Below are positions 32,745 to 42,055 of a DNA stretch of 64,000 nucleotides, piece by piece (within the stretch, counting starts at the first letter, position 1; the number at the start of each line of letters is the position of its first letter). The DNA comes from Bacteroidota bacterium (GTDB lineage: Bacteria; Bacteroidota; Bacteroidia; JAHEXY01): NCBI GenBank assembly GCA_023251875.1, contig JAHEXY010000002.1, positions 1 to 64,000 on the forward strand, in the 5' to 3' direction. A model generated the notes under the pieces. The model searched no databases and was not told where the DNA came from. It saw only the letters and a list, made by a program, of their open reading frames with translations. The position numbers and the translations under genes were made by a program.

Positions 32745-33806
32745 ATGAAAAATAATCCATACCAACCTATTATTATTTGGCTACTCTGTGGCTGTTTTTT
32801 GATTATAGGTATGGTTATCATTGGTGGCATTACTCGTTTAACAGGCTCTGGCTTATCAATGGTTGAATGGAATGTGGTAATGGGTGCTATACCTCCACTT
32901 AATGATCAGCAATGGCAAGAGGCTTTTGATAAGTATAAACATTATCCGGAGTATCTCAATATTAATTATGATTTTTCCATTAGTAATTTTAAACACATCT
33001 TTTTTTGGGAATACCTTCACCGCTTAATTGGACGCTTAATTGGCATTGTATTTATGGTCCCTTTTATTTATTTCTGGATAAAAAAGAAGTTTGATATGCC
33101 TCTGTTATTAAAACTATTTATCATTCTTGTTTTAGGCGGATTTCAAGGTGTACTAGGCTGGTATATGGTACAGAGTGGATTGATTGATAATCCTGATGTG
33201 AGCCATTATAGATTGGCAGCTCATTTAATTTCTGCATTTACAGTATATGCCTATACATTTTGGGTAACATTGGATCTTATTTATCATACCTTTTCTCTCC
33301 TTGGGAGAGGGGTTGGGGGAGAGGTTTCATCTATTCGAAAAGGGGTAATTGCCTTGTTTGCTCTGGTTATTCTTCAAATTATTTATGGAGCTTTTGTTGC
33401 CGGCCTTGATGCCGGAAAACTATACAATACTTTTCCTAAAATGGGAGATGAATGGATTGCACAAAGCGTAACGGCTATGAAACCCTTTTACCTTAATTTT
33501 CTAGAATCGCGTGGCGGAATTCAATTTGTTCATAGATGCATTGCTTATGTAGTATTTACATTTACCATTGTTTTATGGTACAAGAGCCGATCCCTTGCTT
33601 TATCTCCTCAACAAAAATTAGGGTTTAATTTGCTGTTTTTAGCGGTTTGTATACAAGTAACATTGGGTATTTTTACTTTACTGTATTCTGTTCCTATTGT
33701 GCTGGGGGTATTGCATCAGTTAGGAGCACTTGTGTTGTTTACCACTATCATTTATTTGCTTCACCAACTAAAGTTCTCTCCCATACAAAAGGAACATGTG
33801 CTATAA
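32745..33806 (+). CDS. ctaA: Heme A synthase (COX15/CtaA) with an in-frame REP-like insert
   Basis: CtaA oxidises heme O to heme A for cytochrome c oxidase. The protein of about 353 residues has eight membrane segments and the conserved histidines in WEYLHRLIGRLIG, HYRLAAHLISAF, VHRCIAYVVF and LHQLGALVLF, as well as GGITRLTGSGLSMVEW near the N-terminus. Between segments four and five a string reading LLGRGVGGEVSS (about residues 184-195) is encoded by a CCCTCTCC-type element on this strand (33289-33326). It lies in a loop and keeps the frame, so the enzyme is probably active. The ATG at 32745 is used; 32736 is an alternative. The 3' end overlaps the convergent YhhN gene by 59 bp. Confidence 0.94.
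   Translation: MKNNPYQPIIIWLLCGCFLIIGMVIIGGITRLTGSGLSMVEWNVVMGAIPPLNDQQWQEAFDKYKHYPEYLNINYDFSISNFKHIFFWEYLHRLIGRLIGIVFMVPFIYFWIKKKFDMPLLLKLFIILVLGGFQGVLGWYMVQSGLIDNPDVSHYRLAAHLISAFTVYAYTFWVTLDLIYHTFSLLGRGVGGEVSSIRKGVIALFALVILQIIYGAFVAGLDAGKLYNTFPKMGDEWIAQSVTAMKPFYLNFLESRGGIQFVHRCIAYVVFTFTIVLWYKSRSLALSPQQKLGFNLLFLAVCIQVTLGIFTLLYSVPIVLGVLHQLGALVLFTTIIYLLHQLKFSPIQKEHVL
33289..33326. repeat. REP-like CTCTCC...GGAGAG palindrome, copy 5, inside ctaA
   Basis: CTCTCC (33295-33300) pairs with GGAGAG (33304-33309), followed by GGGGTTGGGGGAGAGGTTT, the standard right flank of the element. It is read in frame as part of CtaA. Confidence 0.85.
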
Positions 33807-34542
33807 ATAATTGAGCTGTAAAATACGTTAACCATATGGCCATTGAAGACCAAAGTGGGGCATTATTTCCATCCATCAAAAAATAACCGAAAATACTATC
33901 GGAGGATAGAAAAATAACACAGCCCAATGCTGGAATAAGTCCATTTTTACCTGTTGCATTATATAACCAAACAGAGCTTAAGGCCATTAAACAAACCATA
34001 AAGGCATAAGCAAACGATAAGTATTTGATTAATGCCGGGGCCGCATCGCTTACCAGTATTTTCCATAATAAAACAGATAGAATGGGCCAAACAACCAAGG
34101 TGATTTTTCTAAGTTTTTGCATGGGATAAAATACATGCCGGTTTAGGGTAGCGTACTTTTCACTGATAATATAATTGGAACGTATGTATAAAATATGAGC
34201 GATAGAAAATGGCAAAGCAGAAAGAATAGATTGTGTTTTAATGATACATGTTAAATCAATTAAATAGCTATTGATTAGATCTCCAATAATGGAAAATAGA
34301 AGTCCAGTAGTAATCAGGTTAAATAGAGTTGTACTTAAATCGTTTTTAGAGTTATAGATTTCTTTTTTTTGAATGAGCATGATTACAATTAAACTGAGCA
34401 TTTCAAAAAGATGTATTATCTTCCAATAGCTTTTGTGTGTTACAGTAAAGTAGGGCTGGGTAAAATAAACAATACTTTCAAAAATGATTAAAAACAGGAA
34501 TAGAAATAAAAAAGGTTTTCTCATTTGGGTTCTTTTAAACAA
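33748..34542 (-). CDS. YhhN-family (TMEM86-like) membrane protein
   Basis: The 264-residue protein has about eight hydrophobic segments and the family end pattern VIFLSSDSIFGYFLM...PLWSSMAIWLTYFTAQLFIAH. Related mammalian TMEM86 proteins are lysoplasmalogenases, and bacterial YhhN proteins may act on lysoplasmalogens, though this is rarely tested. The start is the ATG at 34542; MRKPFLFLF (34524) is equally possible. The 3' end overlaps ctaA tail to tail, so the two mRNAs are complementary over 59 bases. Confidence 0.82.
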   Translation of the reverse strand: MFKRTQMRKPFLFLFLFLIIFESIVYFTQPYFTVTHKSYWKIIHLFEMLSLIVIMLIQKKEIYNSKNDLSTTLFNLITTGLLFSIIGDLINSYLIDLTCIIKTQSILSALPFSIAHILYIRSNYIISEKYATLNRHVFYPMQKLRKITLVVWPILSVLLWKILVSDAAPALIKYLSFAYAFMVCLMALSSVWLYNATGKNGLIPALGCVIFLSSDSIFGYFLMDGNNAPLWSSMAIWLTYFTAQLFIAHVPFVWERTLVGEANK

Positions 34543-34574
34543 GGTTTAATTTAGTAAATTAACACGTTTAATTA

Positions 34575-37500
34575 TTGAAATCAATTACATTGAGTAATAA
34601 ATTATTTCAAAATAAAGTTTTTCTTCTCTCATTAGCAATTCTATTAATTGCCCTTTCATTTTTTATTGATAAAAGAAATAATGCAATAAGCCAATTGTCT
34701 TCTACTGCATCTTTACTGGAGAAAGAAATTAAAAAGAAAGAAAATAAACTAGATGCATTAATAAGTGGGTTTGAAAATGAATATACTAAAAGCGTATGTT
34801 GGAACGATCAGTTTGAAAGCGGTATAGATTGGGAAGGACTTTACAAAAAAGAAGGCCTGGCATTATTTATATATCAAAATAATAATTTGTTTTTTTGGTC
34901 GGTAAACGATGTAGAAGTACCCATTTCAATTGTTGATTTATTTGTATCGGATACGGTGTTGCAGCTGAAAAATGCTTGGTATTATATTTCAAAGGAAAAA
35001 GTTTTAAACCAAAACAAACAATCCATTACCATTTTAAAATTAATACTCATTAAGCAAGAGTATTCGTATGAAAATAAATACTTAACCAATCAATTTCATC
35101 CGAGTTTTGGAATTACAGCTAAAATAAAGATAAGCCAAGACTCAACTAATAAAACAACAAGTCCGGTATATTCTACACAACATAAATATTTGTTTTCTAT
35201 AGAAAATAATGGAGATGCAGCTTTTAGTGGACACCAGCCAATTTCAGCAATTTTATTTTGTATAGCACTATTCTTACTTATTTACGCTTTATGGATATTT
35301 TTAAAAAAGAATTTAAAACACCGTTTTAGTACTGAATTTATTTTTATTGGTCATGTTGCACAGCTAATCACAATACGTTATTTAATGTTGCATTACCAGC
35401 TTCCTAATCTATTATATAAAACACCTCTTTTTAATCCGGCTATTTATGCCGATTCTGTTTTTATCCCTTCTCTTGGAGATTTGTTGTTACATGCATTGTT
35501 CATTTTTTATACATGCTATTTGTTTTTCAAACACTTCAATTTATTCAATCTTTTATCCGGCATCAATAATCTAAAAAAAATATGGATCATCAGTTTTGTA
35601 CTACTTCATGCGCTTGTTGCATGTTTTATAGTCTCAATTTATGTAACAAAAAGTTTAGTGCTTAATTCAACTATATCCCTCAATCCCGATAATATTATCA
35701 ACTTCTCAACCTATAGTGTAATTGCGTTAATAACAATTGGGATCTTGACTTTTTCAGTTTTTTTAATGAGTGATAAAATATTGCGCCCCATTACAAGAAT
35801 CATATACAATAAAACTCCACTTATTCTTTTATTTTCGAGCATTGCTATTTGGTTTGTTATTCCTGAACATCACTTTTTTAAAATATCATGCATATTTATC
35901 ATCCTTATTACCATTGCATATATTAAAATTGATCCATACAAATCTTATTCTCTTGCCAAGAGCCTCTTTCTTATTATTTTATTTTCCATACTATTTTCTC
36001 GCATTTTATTTATAACAAATACGCATAAAGAAAAGGAACAGCGATTATATCTAGCACAACAACTTATTATAGAAAGAGATTACCATGCAGAATTTTTATT
36101 TAATGAGATTAATAATTTGCTTGTAAAAGATACTCTCATACATCAGTTTCTCTTGAATCCGGCAGAAAATGCCAATGCAATACAGAAATACATATCAAAA
36201 AAATATTTTAGTGATTATTGGAAAAAGTATGAAGTGCAAATAACTGCTTGTCATACCATAGATACTTTGGTTATACAACCTGATAATATTAAAAAAGGCT
36301 GTTTGGATTATTTTACAGAACAAGCAAAAATATTTGGCACAGCATCTTCTTGCCCTAATCTGTATTTCTTAAATACGGAAAGAGGGAGGATAAGCTATCT
36401 GGGCATTATACCTATTAATATATCCGGATTATCCGTTCTTCCGCATTTGTTTATTGAAATAGATTCTAAATTTATTCCGCAAGGCTTGGGTTATCCTGAA
36501 TTGCTATTGGATTTTGAAACCAAAGGAAAAATAGATAATTCTATTTATTCTTATGCTCGCTATTTTCATGATACCTTATCCAACCATTCAGGAAAATATT
36601 CTTATAATGAATCAATTCCCGATTGGGCTAAAATCAATACTCAAAATAGTTTTTCTTCTCAAAATAACTATAGCCATCTTGTTTTTAAATTGCCCGATTC
36701 ATCTATTATTATGCTAAGTAAAAAAGAAAATACAGTACTTAATTTTATTACTTATTTTTCTTTTACCCTGGTATTCTTTTCGCTTATTCTTTGTATTCTT
36801 TTGGCTATTTATTATTTGCCCAATATTAAGAGCAATTATACACTTGATTTGCAAAGCCGTGTTCAAATTTCAATGAGTGCTGTACTTATTCTTTCTTTGT
36901 TTTTTTTAGGAGGAGGAGCCATTACATACATTACAAGAATTTATAATAATAGAAATACAGATATTTTAACGGAGAAAACACATTCTGTATTGGCTGAATT
37001 AGAACAAAAAATGGGAAAACAAAATTATTTGGCAAACGATCAACAAGAATATTTATCTTATTATTTAGAAAAATTTTCAAACATATTTTTTACAGATATT
37101 AATTTGTACAATCTAAATGGAGATTTAATGGCATCTTCTCGGCCTAAGATTTTTGATGAAGGCCTTACAGGATCTAAAATAAATCCTGATGCATTTCAAA
37201 AGTTGGCTATTGATCATAAAAACTTTTTCATTCATGAAGAAAATATTGGCTCAATGAGATATTTATCTGCATATGTTCAGTTTTTAAATTATAATAATAA
37301 ACCCATTGCCTATTTGAACTTGCCCTACTTTGCCAAACAAACTGAAATGCAAAATGAAGTATTGGGTTTTGTTGTAGCGGTAATTAATGCTATTGTTTTA
37401 CTTATTGTATTCTCAATAATAGTGGCATTATTTATTGCAAACAGGCTTACTAGACCATTGAGTATTCTGCAAGAGAAGATGAAAATGGTTCAATTAGGCA

Positions 37501-38300
37501 AAAGCAATAGTTTTATTGAATGGCATAGAGATGATGAAATTGGCAAACTGGTAAATGCCTATAATAATATGATTACAGAATTAGCAAGAAGTGCTGAATT
37601 GTTAGCAAAATCAGAAAGAGAAAGCGCATGGAAAGAGATGGCTAAGCAAGTGGCGCATGAAATTAAAAATCCGCTTACGCCAATGAAATTAAGTGTGCAA
37701 CAATTGCAAAGGGCATGGAATGATCAATCATCGGATTGGGATGAGCGTATTAAAAGATTTACAACAACTATGATTGAACAAATTGATTCATTATCATCTA
37801 TTGCCACCGCATTTTCAAATTTTGCTAAAATGCCCCTTGCAAATTTAGAAGAGGTTAATCTTTTACAGATTTTAGAAAATACAAGTACCTTGTATAAAAG
37901 CGAAAAAAATATTGAAATTTCCATTGTTACTACCATTAAAGAAAATGCTTTTGTTTATGTAGATAAGGAACAAGTGGCGAGAGTATTTAGTAATCTTATA
38001 AAGAATGGCATTCAGGCAATAGTAGATGAAAGAAGGGGATTTATTAAAATAAATTTATATGAGGAACAAGGCTTTTACGTTGTTTCAATTGAAGATAATG
38101 GAATAGGTATTGCAGAGGACAAACAAACGAAAATATTCGAACCCAATTTTACTACTAAATCAGGGGGGACTGGTTTGGGCTTAGCCATGTCGAAAAATAG
38201 TATTGAAAGCTTTAATGGCACTATTTCCTTTACATCAGTAGTTGGAAAAGGTAGTACATTTTTTGTTTCATTACCTCGGCATACGAATAATCCTTCCTAA
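34575..38300 (+). CDS. Large NtrY-like membrane sensor histidine kinase
   Basis: The 1,241-residue protein has an N-terminal membrane segment (about 13-29) and a periplasmic region. A multi-helix membrane block (about 220-490) follows, then a second extracytoplasmic region with a PAS-like core (about 490-710, 770-900), a final membrane segment (about 930-955), a HAMP domain (ANRLTRPLSILQEKMKM...DDEIGKLVNAYNNMI), the dimerisation helix with VAHEIKNPLTPMKLSVQQL (phosphoaccepting His near 1028) and the ATPase with FSNLIKNGIQAI, DNGIGI and GGTGLGLAM. The ENPLTPM box is typical of NtrY. No response regulator gene is adjacent, so its partner is elsewhere. The start is TTG at 34575; no better start is in frame. 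The multi-helix sensor is unusual. Confidence 0.88.
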   Translation: MKSITLSNKLFQNKVFLLSLAILLIALSFFIDKRNNAISQLSSTASLLEKEIKKKENKLDALISGFENEYTKSVCWNDQFESGIDWEGLYKKEGLALFIYQNNNLFFWSVNDVEVPISIVDLFVSDTVLQLKNAWYYISKEKVLNQNKQSITILKLILIKQEYSYENKYLTNQFHPSFGITAKIKISQDSTNKTTSPVYSTQHKYLFSIENNGDAAFSGHQPISAILFCIALFLLIYALWIFLKKNLKHRFSTEFIFIGHVAQLITIRYLMLHYQLPNLLYKTPLFNPAIYADSVFIPSLGDLLLHALFIFYTCYLFFKHFNLFNLLSGINNLKKIWIISFVLLHALVACFIVSIYVTKSLVLNSTISLNPDNIINFSTYSVIALITIGILTFSVFLMSDKILRPITRIIYNKTPLILLFSSIAIWFVIPEHHFFKISCIFIILITIAYIKIDPYKSYSLAKSLFLIILFSILFSRILFITNTHKEKEQRLYLAQQLIIERDYHAEFLFNEINNLLVKDTLIHQFLLNPAENANAIQKYISKKYFSDYWKKYEVQITACHTIDTLVIQPDNIKKGCLDYFTEQAKIFGTASSCPNLYFLNTERGRISYLGIIPINISGLSVLPHLFIEIDSKFIPQGLGYPELLLDFETKGKIDNSIYSYARYFHDTLSNHSGKYSYNESIPDWAKINTQNSFSSQNNYSHLVFKLPDSSIIMLSKKENTVLNFITYFSFTLVFFSLILCILLAIYYLPNIKSNYTLDLQSRVQISMSAVLILSLFFLGGGAITYITRIYNNRNTDILTEKTHSVLAELEQKMGKQNYLANDQQEYLSYYLEKFSNIFFTDINLYNLNGDLMASSRPKIFDEGLTGSKINPDAFQKLAIDHKNFFIHEENIGSMRYLSAYVQFLNYNNKPIAYLNLPYFAKQTEMQNEVLGFVVAVINAIVLLIVFSIIVALFIANRLTRPLSILQEKMKMVQLGKSNSFIEWHRDDEIGKLVNAYNNMITELARSAELLAKSERESAWKEMAKQVAHEIKNPLTPMKLSVQQLQRAWNDQSSDWDERIKRFTTTMIEQIDSLSSIATAFSNFAKMPLANLEEVNLLQILENTSTLYKSEKNIEISIVTTIKENAFVYVDKEQVARVFSNLIKNGIQAIVDERRGFIKINLYEEQGFYVVSIEDNGIGIAEDKQTKIFEPNFTTKSGGTGLGLAMSKNSIESFNGTISFTSVVGKGSTFFVSLPRHTNNPS

Positions 38301-38306
38301 ACAAAA

Positions 38307-38338
38307 AAACCTCACTGATTTTAAAATCAATGAGGTTT
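38307..38338. terminator. Bidirectional terminator between the kinase and TonB receptor genes
   Basis: AAACCTCACTGATTTT (38307-38322) and AAAATCAATGAGGTTT (38323-38338) form a 16-bp stem with one mismatch, T-rich on one side and A-rich on the other. The genes converge here, so the hairpin can end both transcripts. Confidence 0.8.
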
Positions 38339-38361
38339 GAAATTGTATTCTAAAAATATTT

Positions 38362-40647
38362 TTAAAACTTAAGTGCGTATTGAATAGTAAAGGTTCTAAA
38401 AGGTTGAAAAAATGCAGGACGTTCAGTATACTCAACATTTGTTGCATTGTTTACAATGAGCGAAACTTTTGATGAAGTTGCTATTTGAACTGCAGCCCTA
38501 AAATCCATAATTCCAACACCGGTATTATGCTCTGCTCTATAAGAAGCAACATCGGGAATAACAGATTCAAATACTTTATCAATATTAACCATAAAGCTTG
38601 TGTAGCGATAGCTCATACCTAAGCTAAATATTTTGTATCCCAATTCAACATCAAATTTTCCTTGATGGTGGTAATGGTATTTTAATATTTTATCAGTTTC
38701 TGAAATGGTAGTGTCATTTGGATCAAAATTTAAATCGATTGGATCCATATAGGTGTATCCTCCCATGAAAGCAACATTAATCGGTCCTATTTTTCCATCT
38801 CCAACCAAAGAAATATCTATTCCATTAATACGTGCATTGCCATTATTTTGGGATTGAAATCCTAATTTTCCACCAATGGCGGTAAATGTAAATTCCATCA
38901 TGCTATTATAGGTAGTCCAAAAACCGGCAACATCAAGATATCCTTTCCAATTGAATATTTTCACCCCTTGTTTTACCCCAATTTCTGCACTCCAACCGGT
39001 TTCGGGCAATAAATCATGATTAGGGAATATTTGTATACCTCCGGCATTGGTTTCAATATATTTTTCACTAATGGAGGGATAGCGATAACCTTGTCCGTAT
39101 GAAGCTCTCAAATAGGTATATTCAAATAATTGGTAATTGATTCCGCTTCTTAACATAACCGGCATCATCATAACAGTATCATTAACATAAGGTTTTACAT
39201 AAACAAAGTTTGACAGCGTAGTAGTAGAATCTAATTTAAAATATTCACTTCTTGCTCCAAATGATAAAGTAATTCTATTCCATTTTTTATCTACCTGCCC
39301 GTAAATAGCATAATTGTATTGTTTGTGATCACCAAAAAGAACCGCTTTAACAAAAGTAAAATTTGACATTGCTCCTAATGTCAATACTAATTTTTTATTA
39401 AATTCTTTTTGAAATTGGTACTCAGCATAAATTTGATCGCCCCCAAAACCTTGTTGGGTATTGTTTACATCATAGGTTCTAAAATACCTTGTTCTTAAAC
39501 TATGTTTACATCCATTGGGTGTAAAATAAGTAACAAAGGGATCAAAAGTAGTTTTATAATACGTAAAATCAGATAATGTACCAGCAGCAGGTTTTAATCC
39601 TCCGGAGTCAGAATTGAGCCAATACAACACATTGCCACCTCCGTTTACTTGCGTATTAAAATTAATACCGGCAGAGAGGCCTTCAATTTTTTTAGATCTC
39701 CAACGTGTGTTTACATTAAATCTTGATCGCTTACCAAATGCCCCTTGTATATATCCATCATCATCAAAATAATTACCTCCCGTTATTAAATCTACATTAT
39801 CTAATTTAACGGAGTGCGAAAAACTAATTCCTCTAATTAATTGTAAGGTATCGCCCCACCATTTCATATCTTTATTAGCAGGAGAATCATAATAAGTCAT
39901 GAAAGTTGTGATTTTTGTTTCAGGCTTATCTGTTGGATAAGCGGTACGCATGTGAATTACTCCATTAAGCGCAGAAGAACCAAATAAAGCAGATGATGCT
40001 CCTTTTATTACCTCCACTTGTGAAAGGTTTTCTACAGGAATAAAATTCCATTGAACATCCGAAACGCCTGCAGTAAGCAATGGTAAATCGTCAACTAAAA
40101 CCAACACACGAGACCCTGCTCCATAAGTCCATCCGCTACCACCTCTAATATTGGCACTACCGTCTACTACTTCCACTCCAGGAATTTGATCAATAGCATT
40201 ATCAATTTGAGTAGTATTTTTATTGTTGATCAATGCAGGTTTTAATACCTCCATTGATACGGTTACTTCACCAATGTTTTGTTCAAATTTACCTGCCGAA
40301 ACTACCACTTCGTCAATTACAGCATCTTCAGATGTTAAAGACGCATCTATTTTCATTGTTTCCCCGTCTTTTACATTTACGGTTCTCAAAAATGATTTAT
40401 AACCTAAAAACTTATATTCAAGTTTATGAATTTGACTTGCACTCAATTTTAATTCATAATTGCCATCTAAATCTGTTGAAGTGCCACCATTAGCATCAAC
40501 AAAAATACTTACTCCCGGAAGTGCTTCGTGAGAAACAGCATCTGTAACTTTTCCTTTTACAGTAGCATTTTGAGCATTTAAGATTATTGAAAAAATAAAT
40601 AAGGCAAAAGTTGAAAATATTCTCATAGATTTAATTTTAAGTGTCAT
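38362..40647 (-). CDS. TonB-dependent outer-membrane receptor
   Basis: The 761-residue protein has a signal peptide ending LNAQ (about residue 26). A carboxypeptidase-like beta-sandwich follows (about 28-110, VKGKVTDAVSHEALPGVSIFVDANGGTSTDLDGNYEL), then a plug domain with DEVVVSAG, QIPGVEVVDGSANIRGGSGW, VLVDDLPLLTAG and VEVIKGASSALFGSSALNGVI, and a 22-stranded barrel ending in FTIQYALKF with terminal Phe. The substrate cannot be named: no SusD partner, TonB or siderophore gene is adjacent, and no riboswitch core is seen in the 225-bp upstream gap. An ATG seven codons downstream (MRIFSTF) may be the true start. Confidence 0.94.
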   Translation of the reverse strand: MTLKIKSMRIFSTFALFIFSIILNAQNATVKGKVTDAVSHEALPGVSIFVDANGGTSTDLDGNYELKLSASQIHKLEYKFLGYKSFLRTVNVKDGETMKIDASLTSEDAVIDEVVVSAGKFEQNIGEVTVSMEVLKPALINNKNTTQIDNAIDQIPGVEVVDGSANIRGGSGWTYGAGSRVLVLVDDLPLLTAGVSDVQWNFIPVENLSQVEVIKGASSALFGSSALNGVIHMRTAYPTDKPETKITTFMTYYDSPANKDMKWWGDTLQLIRGISFSHSVKLDNVDLITGGNYFDDDGYIQGAFGKRSRFNVNTRWRSKKIEGLSAGINFNTQVNGGGNVLYWLNSDSGGLKPAAGTLSDFTYYKTTFDPFVTYFTPNGCKHSLRTRYFRTYDVNNTQQGFGGDQIYAEYQFQKEFNKKLVLTLGAMSNFTFVKAVLFGDHKQYNYAIYGQVDKKWNRITLSFGARSEYFKLDSTTTLSNFVYVKPYVNDTVMMMPVMLRSGINYQLFEYTYLRASYGQGYRYPSISEKYIETNAGGIQIFPNHDLLPETGWSAEIGVKQGVKIFNWKGYLDVAGFWTTYNSMMEFTFTAIGGKLGFQSQNNGNARINGIDISLVGDGKIGPINVAFMGGYTYMDPIDLNFDPNDTTISETDKILKYHYHHQGKFDVELGYKIFSLGMSYRYTSFMVNIDKVFESVIPDVASYRAEHNTGVGIMDFRAAVQIATSSKVSLIVNNATNVEYTERPAFFQPFRTFTIQYALKF

Positions 40648-40911
40648 TTTTTATTATTTCTAAAACAATTAGGGCCATTCATTTGCCTCGCAAGATAAAA
40701 AAACTTCAATAAACACTTAGGGAGGAACATTTAATTAATTTTTTAGCAAAAATATTTCTATTAAGTAGCATTCGCAAAGGTCATATTTGTATTTTTATCA
40801 GTTAAATATAAGACAAACATTTTGAGAAAGATTCATATACAACTCATTTAAAGAGTTTTAGTTAACGAATGTTTGTTTTTTAAAATCAGATCGACACCAG
40901 TATCAATACCT

Positions 40912-42036
40912 ATGTTTATGAATGAAAAAAATATCTTAATAAAAAAAATTGCGATTACATTAATCCCTGGTATTGGTACTATTATTGCCAAGAAACTAAT
41001 AGCATACAGTGGTAGTATTGAAGCAATATTTGAAGAGAAAAAAATAAACCTGCAAAAAATACCCGGAGTGGGTGAAATTTTAACCCATGCCATTATAAAA
41101 AACAAAGATGCTGCATTAAAGAGAGCAGAAGATGAATTAAAATTTATTGAAAAGAAAAAAATACAAGCCCTTTTTTATTTAGATAAAGATTATCCTTCTA
41201 GATTGAAACAATGTGATGATGCTCCCATTATTTTATATGCAAAAGGAAATTTTGAGTTTAATACAGAAAAGGTAATCAGTATTGTTGGAACCAGAAATGC
41301 AAGTGAATACGGAAAAAGCATTTGCGAAGAATGGATGAAAGCATTGGCCAAACACAATATTCTTGTAGTTAGTGGACTGGCTTACGGCATTGATATTTGT
41401 GCGCATAAAGCTGCCCTAAAAGAAACCATACAAACAGTTGGGGTTCTTGCTCATGGTTTAGACACCTTGTATCCATCGGCCCATAAACAAACAGCCATTG
41501 CCATGTTAGAAAAAGGAGGAGTACTAACAGAATTTATCAGTGGCACCAAGCCCGATAAAGAGAATTTCCCAAAACGAAACCGAATAATTGCAGGTATGGC
41601 CGATGCTACGTTTGTTGTAGAAGCCGGAATTAAAGGAGGGGCTTTGATTACCGCTGAGCTTGCCCATGGATACAACAGAGATGTATTTGCTTTGCCCGGA
41701 CGTATTGGAGATACGTATTCAGAAGGATGTAACCATTTAATAAAAATAAACAAAGCAGCTCTTGTTACCGGTATAAAAGATATTGAGTATTTAATGGGAT
41801 GGGATTTGCCTCAAAAAAAAGAAAGTAAGAAAATAATTCAATCGCAGCTTTTTAGCAATTTTAGTGTAGAAGAAAAAACCATTGTAGATATTTTAACTGC
41901 AAGTAATAGTATTTCTATTGATGAAATTTGTTTTCGTTCCAATATGCCCATGAGCAAAGTTTCTTTTAATTTGCTTAATCTTGAATTTGGCGGGCATGTT
42001 AAATCACTCCCTGGGAAAGTTTATCAACTTTTATGA
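40912..42036 (+). CDS. dprA: DNA processing protein DprA
   Basis: DprA loads RecA on incoming single-stranded DNA in transformation. The protein has an N-terminal HhH region (LIPGIGTIIAKKLIAYSG) and the Rossmann core: SIVGTRNASEYGK (about 124), VSGLAYGIDICAHKAAL, GLDTLYPSAHK, the FPKRNRIIAGMADATFVVEAGIKGGALITAELA motif and FALPGRIGDTYSEGCNHLI. A C-terminal winged-helix segment (about 320-375) follows. The ATG at 40912 is preferred to the TTG at 40873. DprA alone does not prove natural competence, and no com genes are in the window. Confidence 0.95.
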   Translation: MFMNEKNILIKKIAITLIPGIGTIIAKKLIAYSGSIEAIFEEKKINLQKIPGVGEILTHAIIKNKDAALKRAEDELKFIEKKKIQALFYLDKDYPSRLKQCDDAPIILYAKGNFEFNTEKVISIVGTRNASEYGKSICEEWMKALAKHNILVVSGLAYGIDICAHKAALKETIQTVGVLAHGLDTLYPSAHKQTAIAMLEKGGVLTEFISGTKPDKENFPKRNRIIAGMADATFVVEAGIKGGALITAELAHGYNRDVFALPGRIGDTYSEGCNHLIKINKAALVTGIKDIEYLMGWDLPQKKESKKIIQSQLFSNFSVEEKTIVDILTASNSISIDEICFRSNMPMSKVSFNLLNLEFGGHVKSLPGKVYQLL

Positions 42037-42055
42037 GGATTGGTTTTTGTACTGG

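Noticed and set aside
40648-40911. Cobalamin or other riboswitch upstream of the TonB receptor
   Set aside because: No B12-box or other conserved riboswitch core could be seen; only AT-rich sequence and a weak -7-like string.
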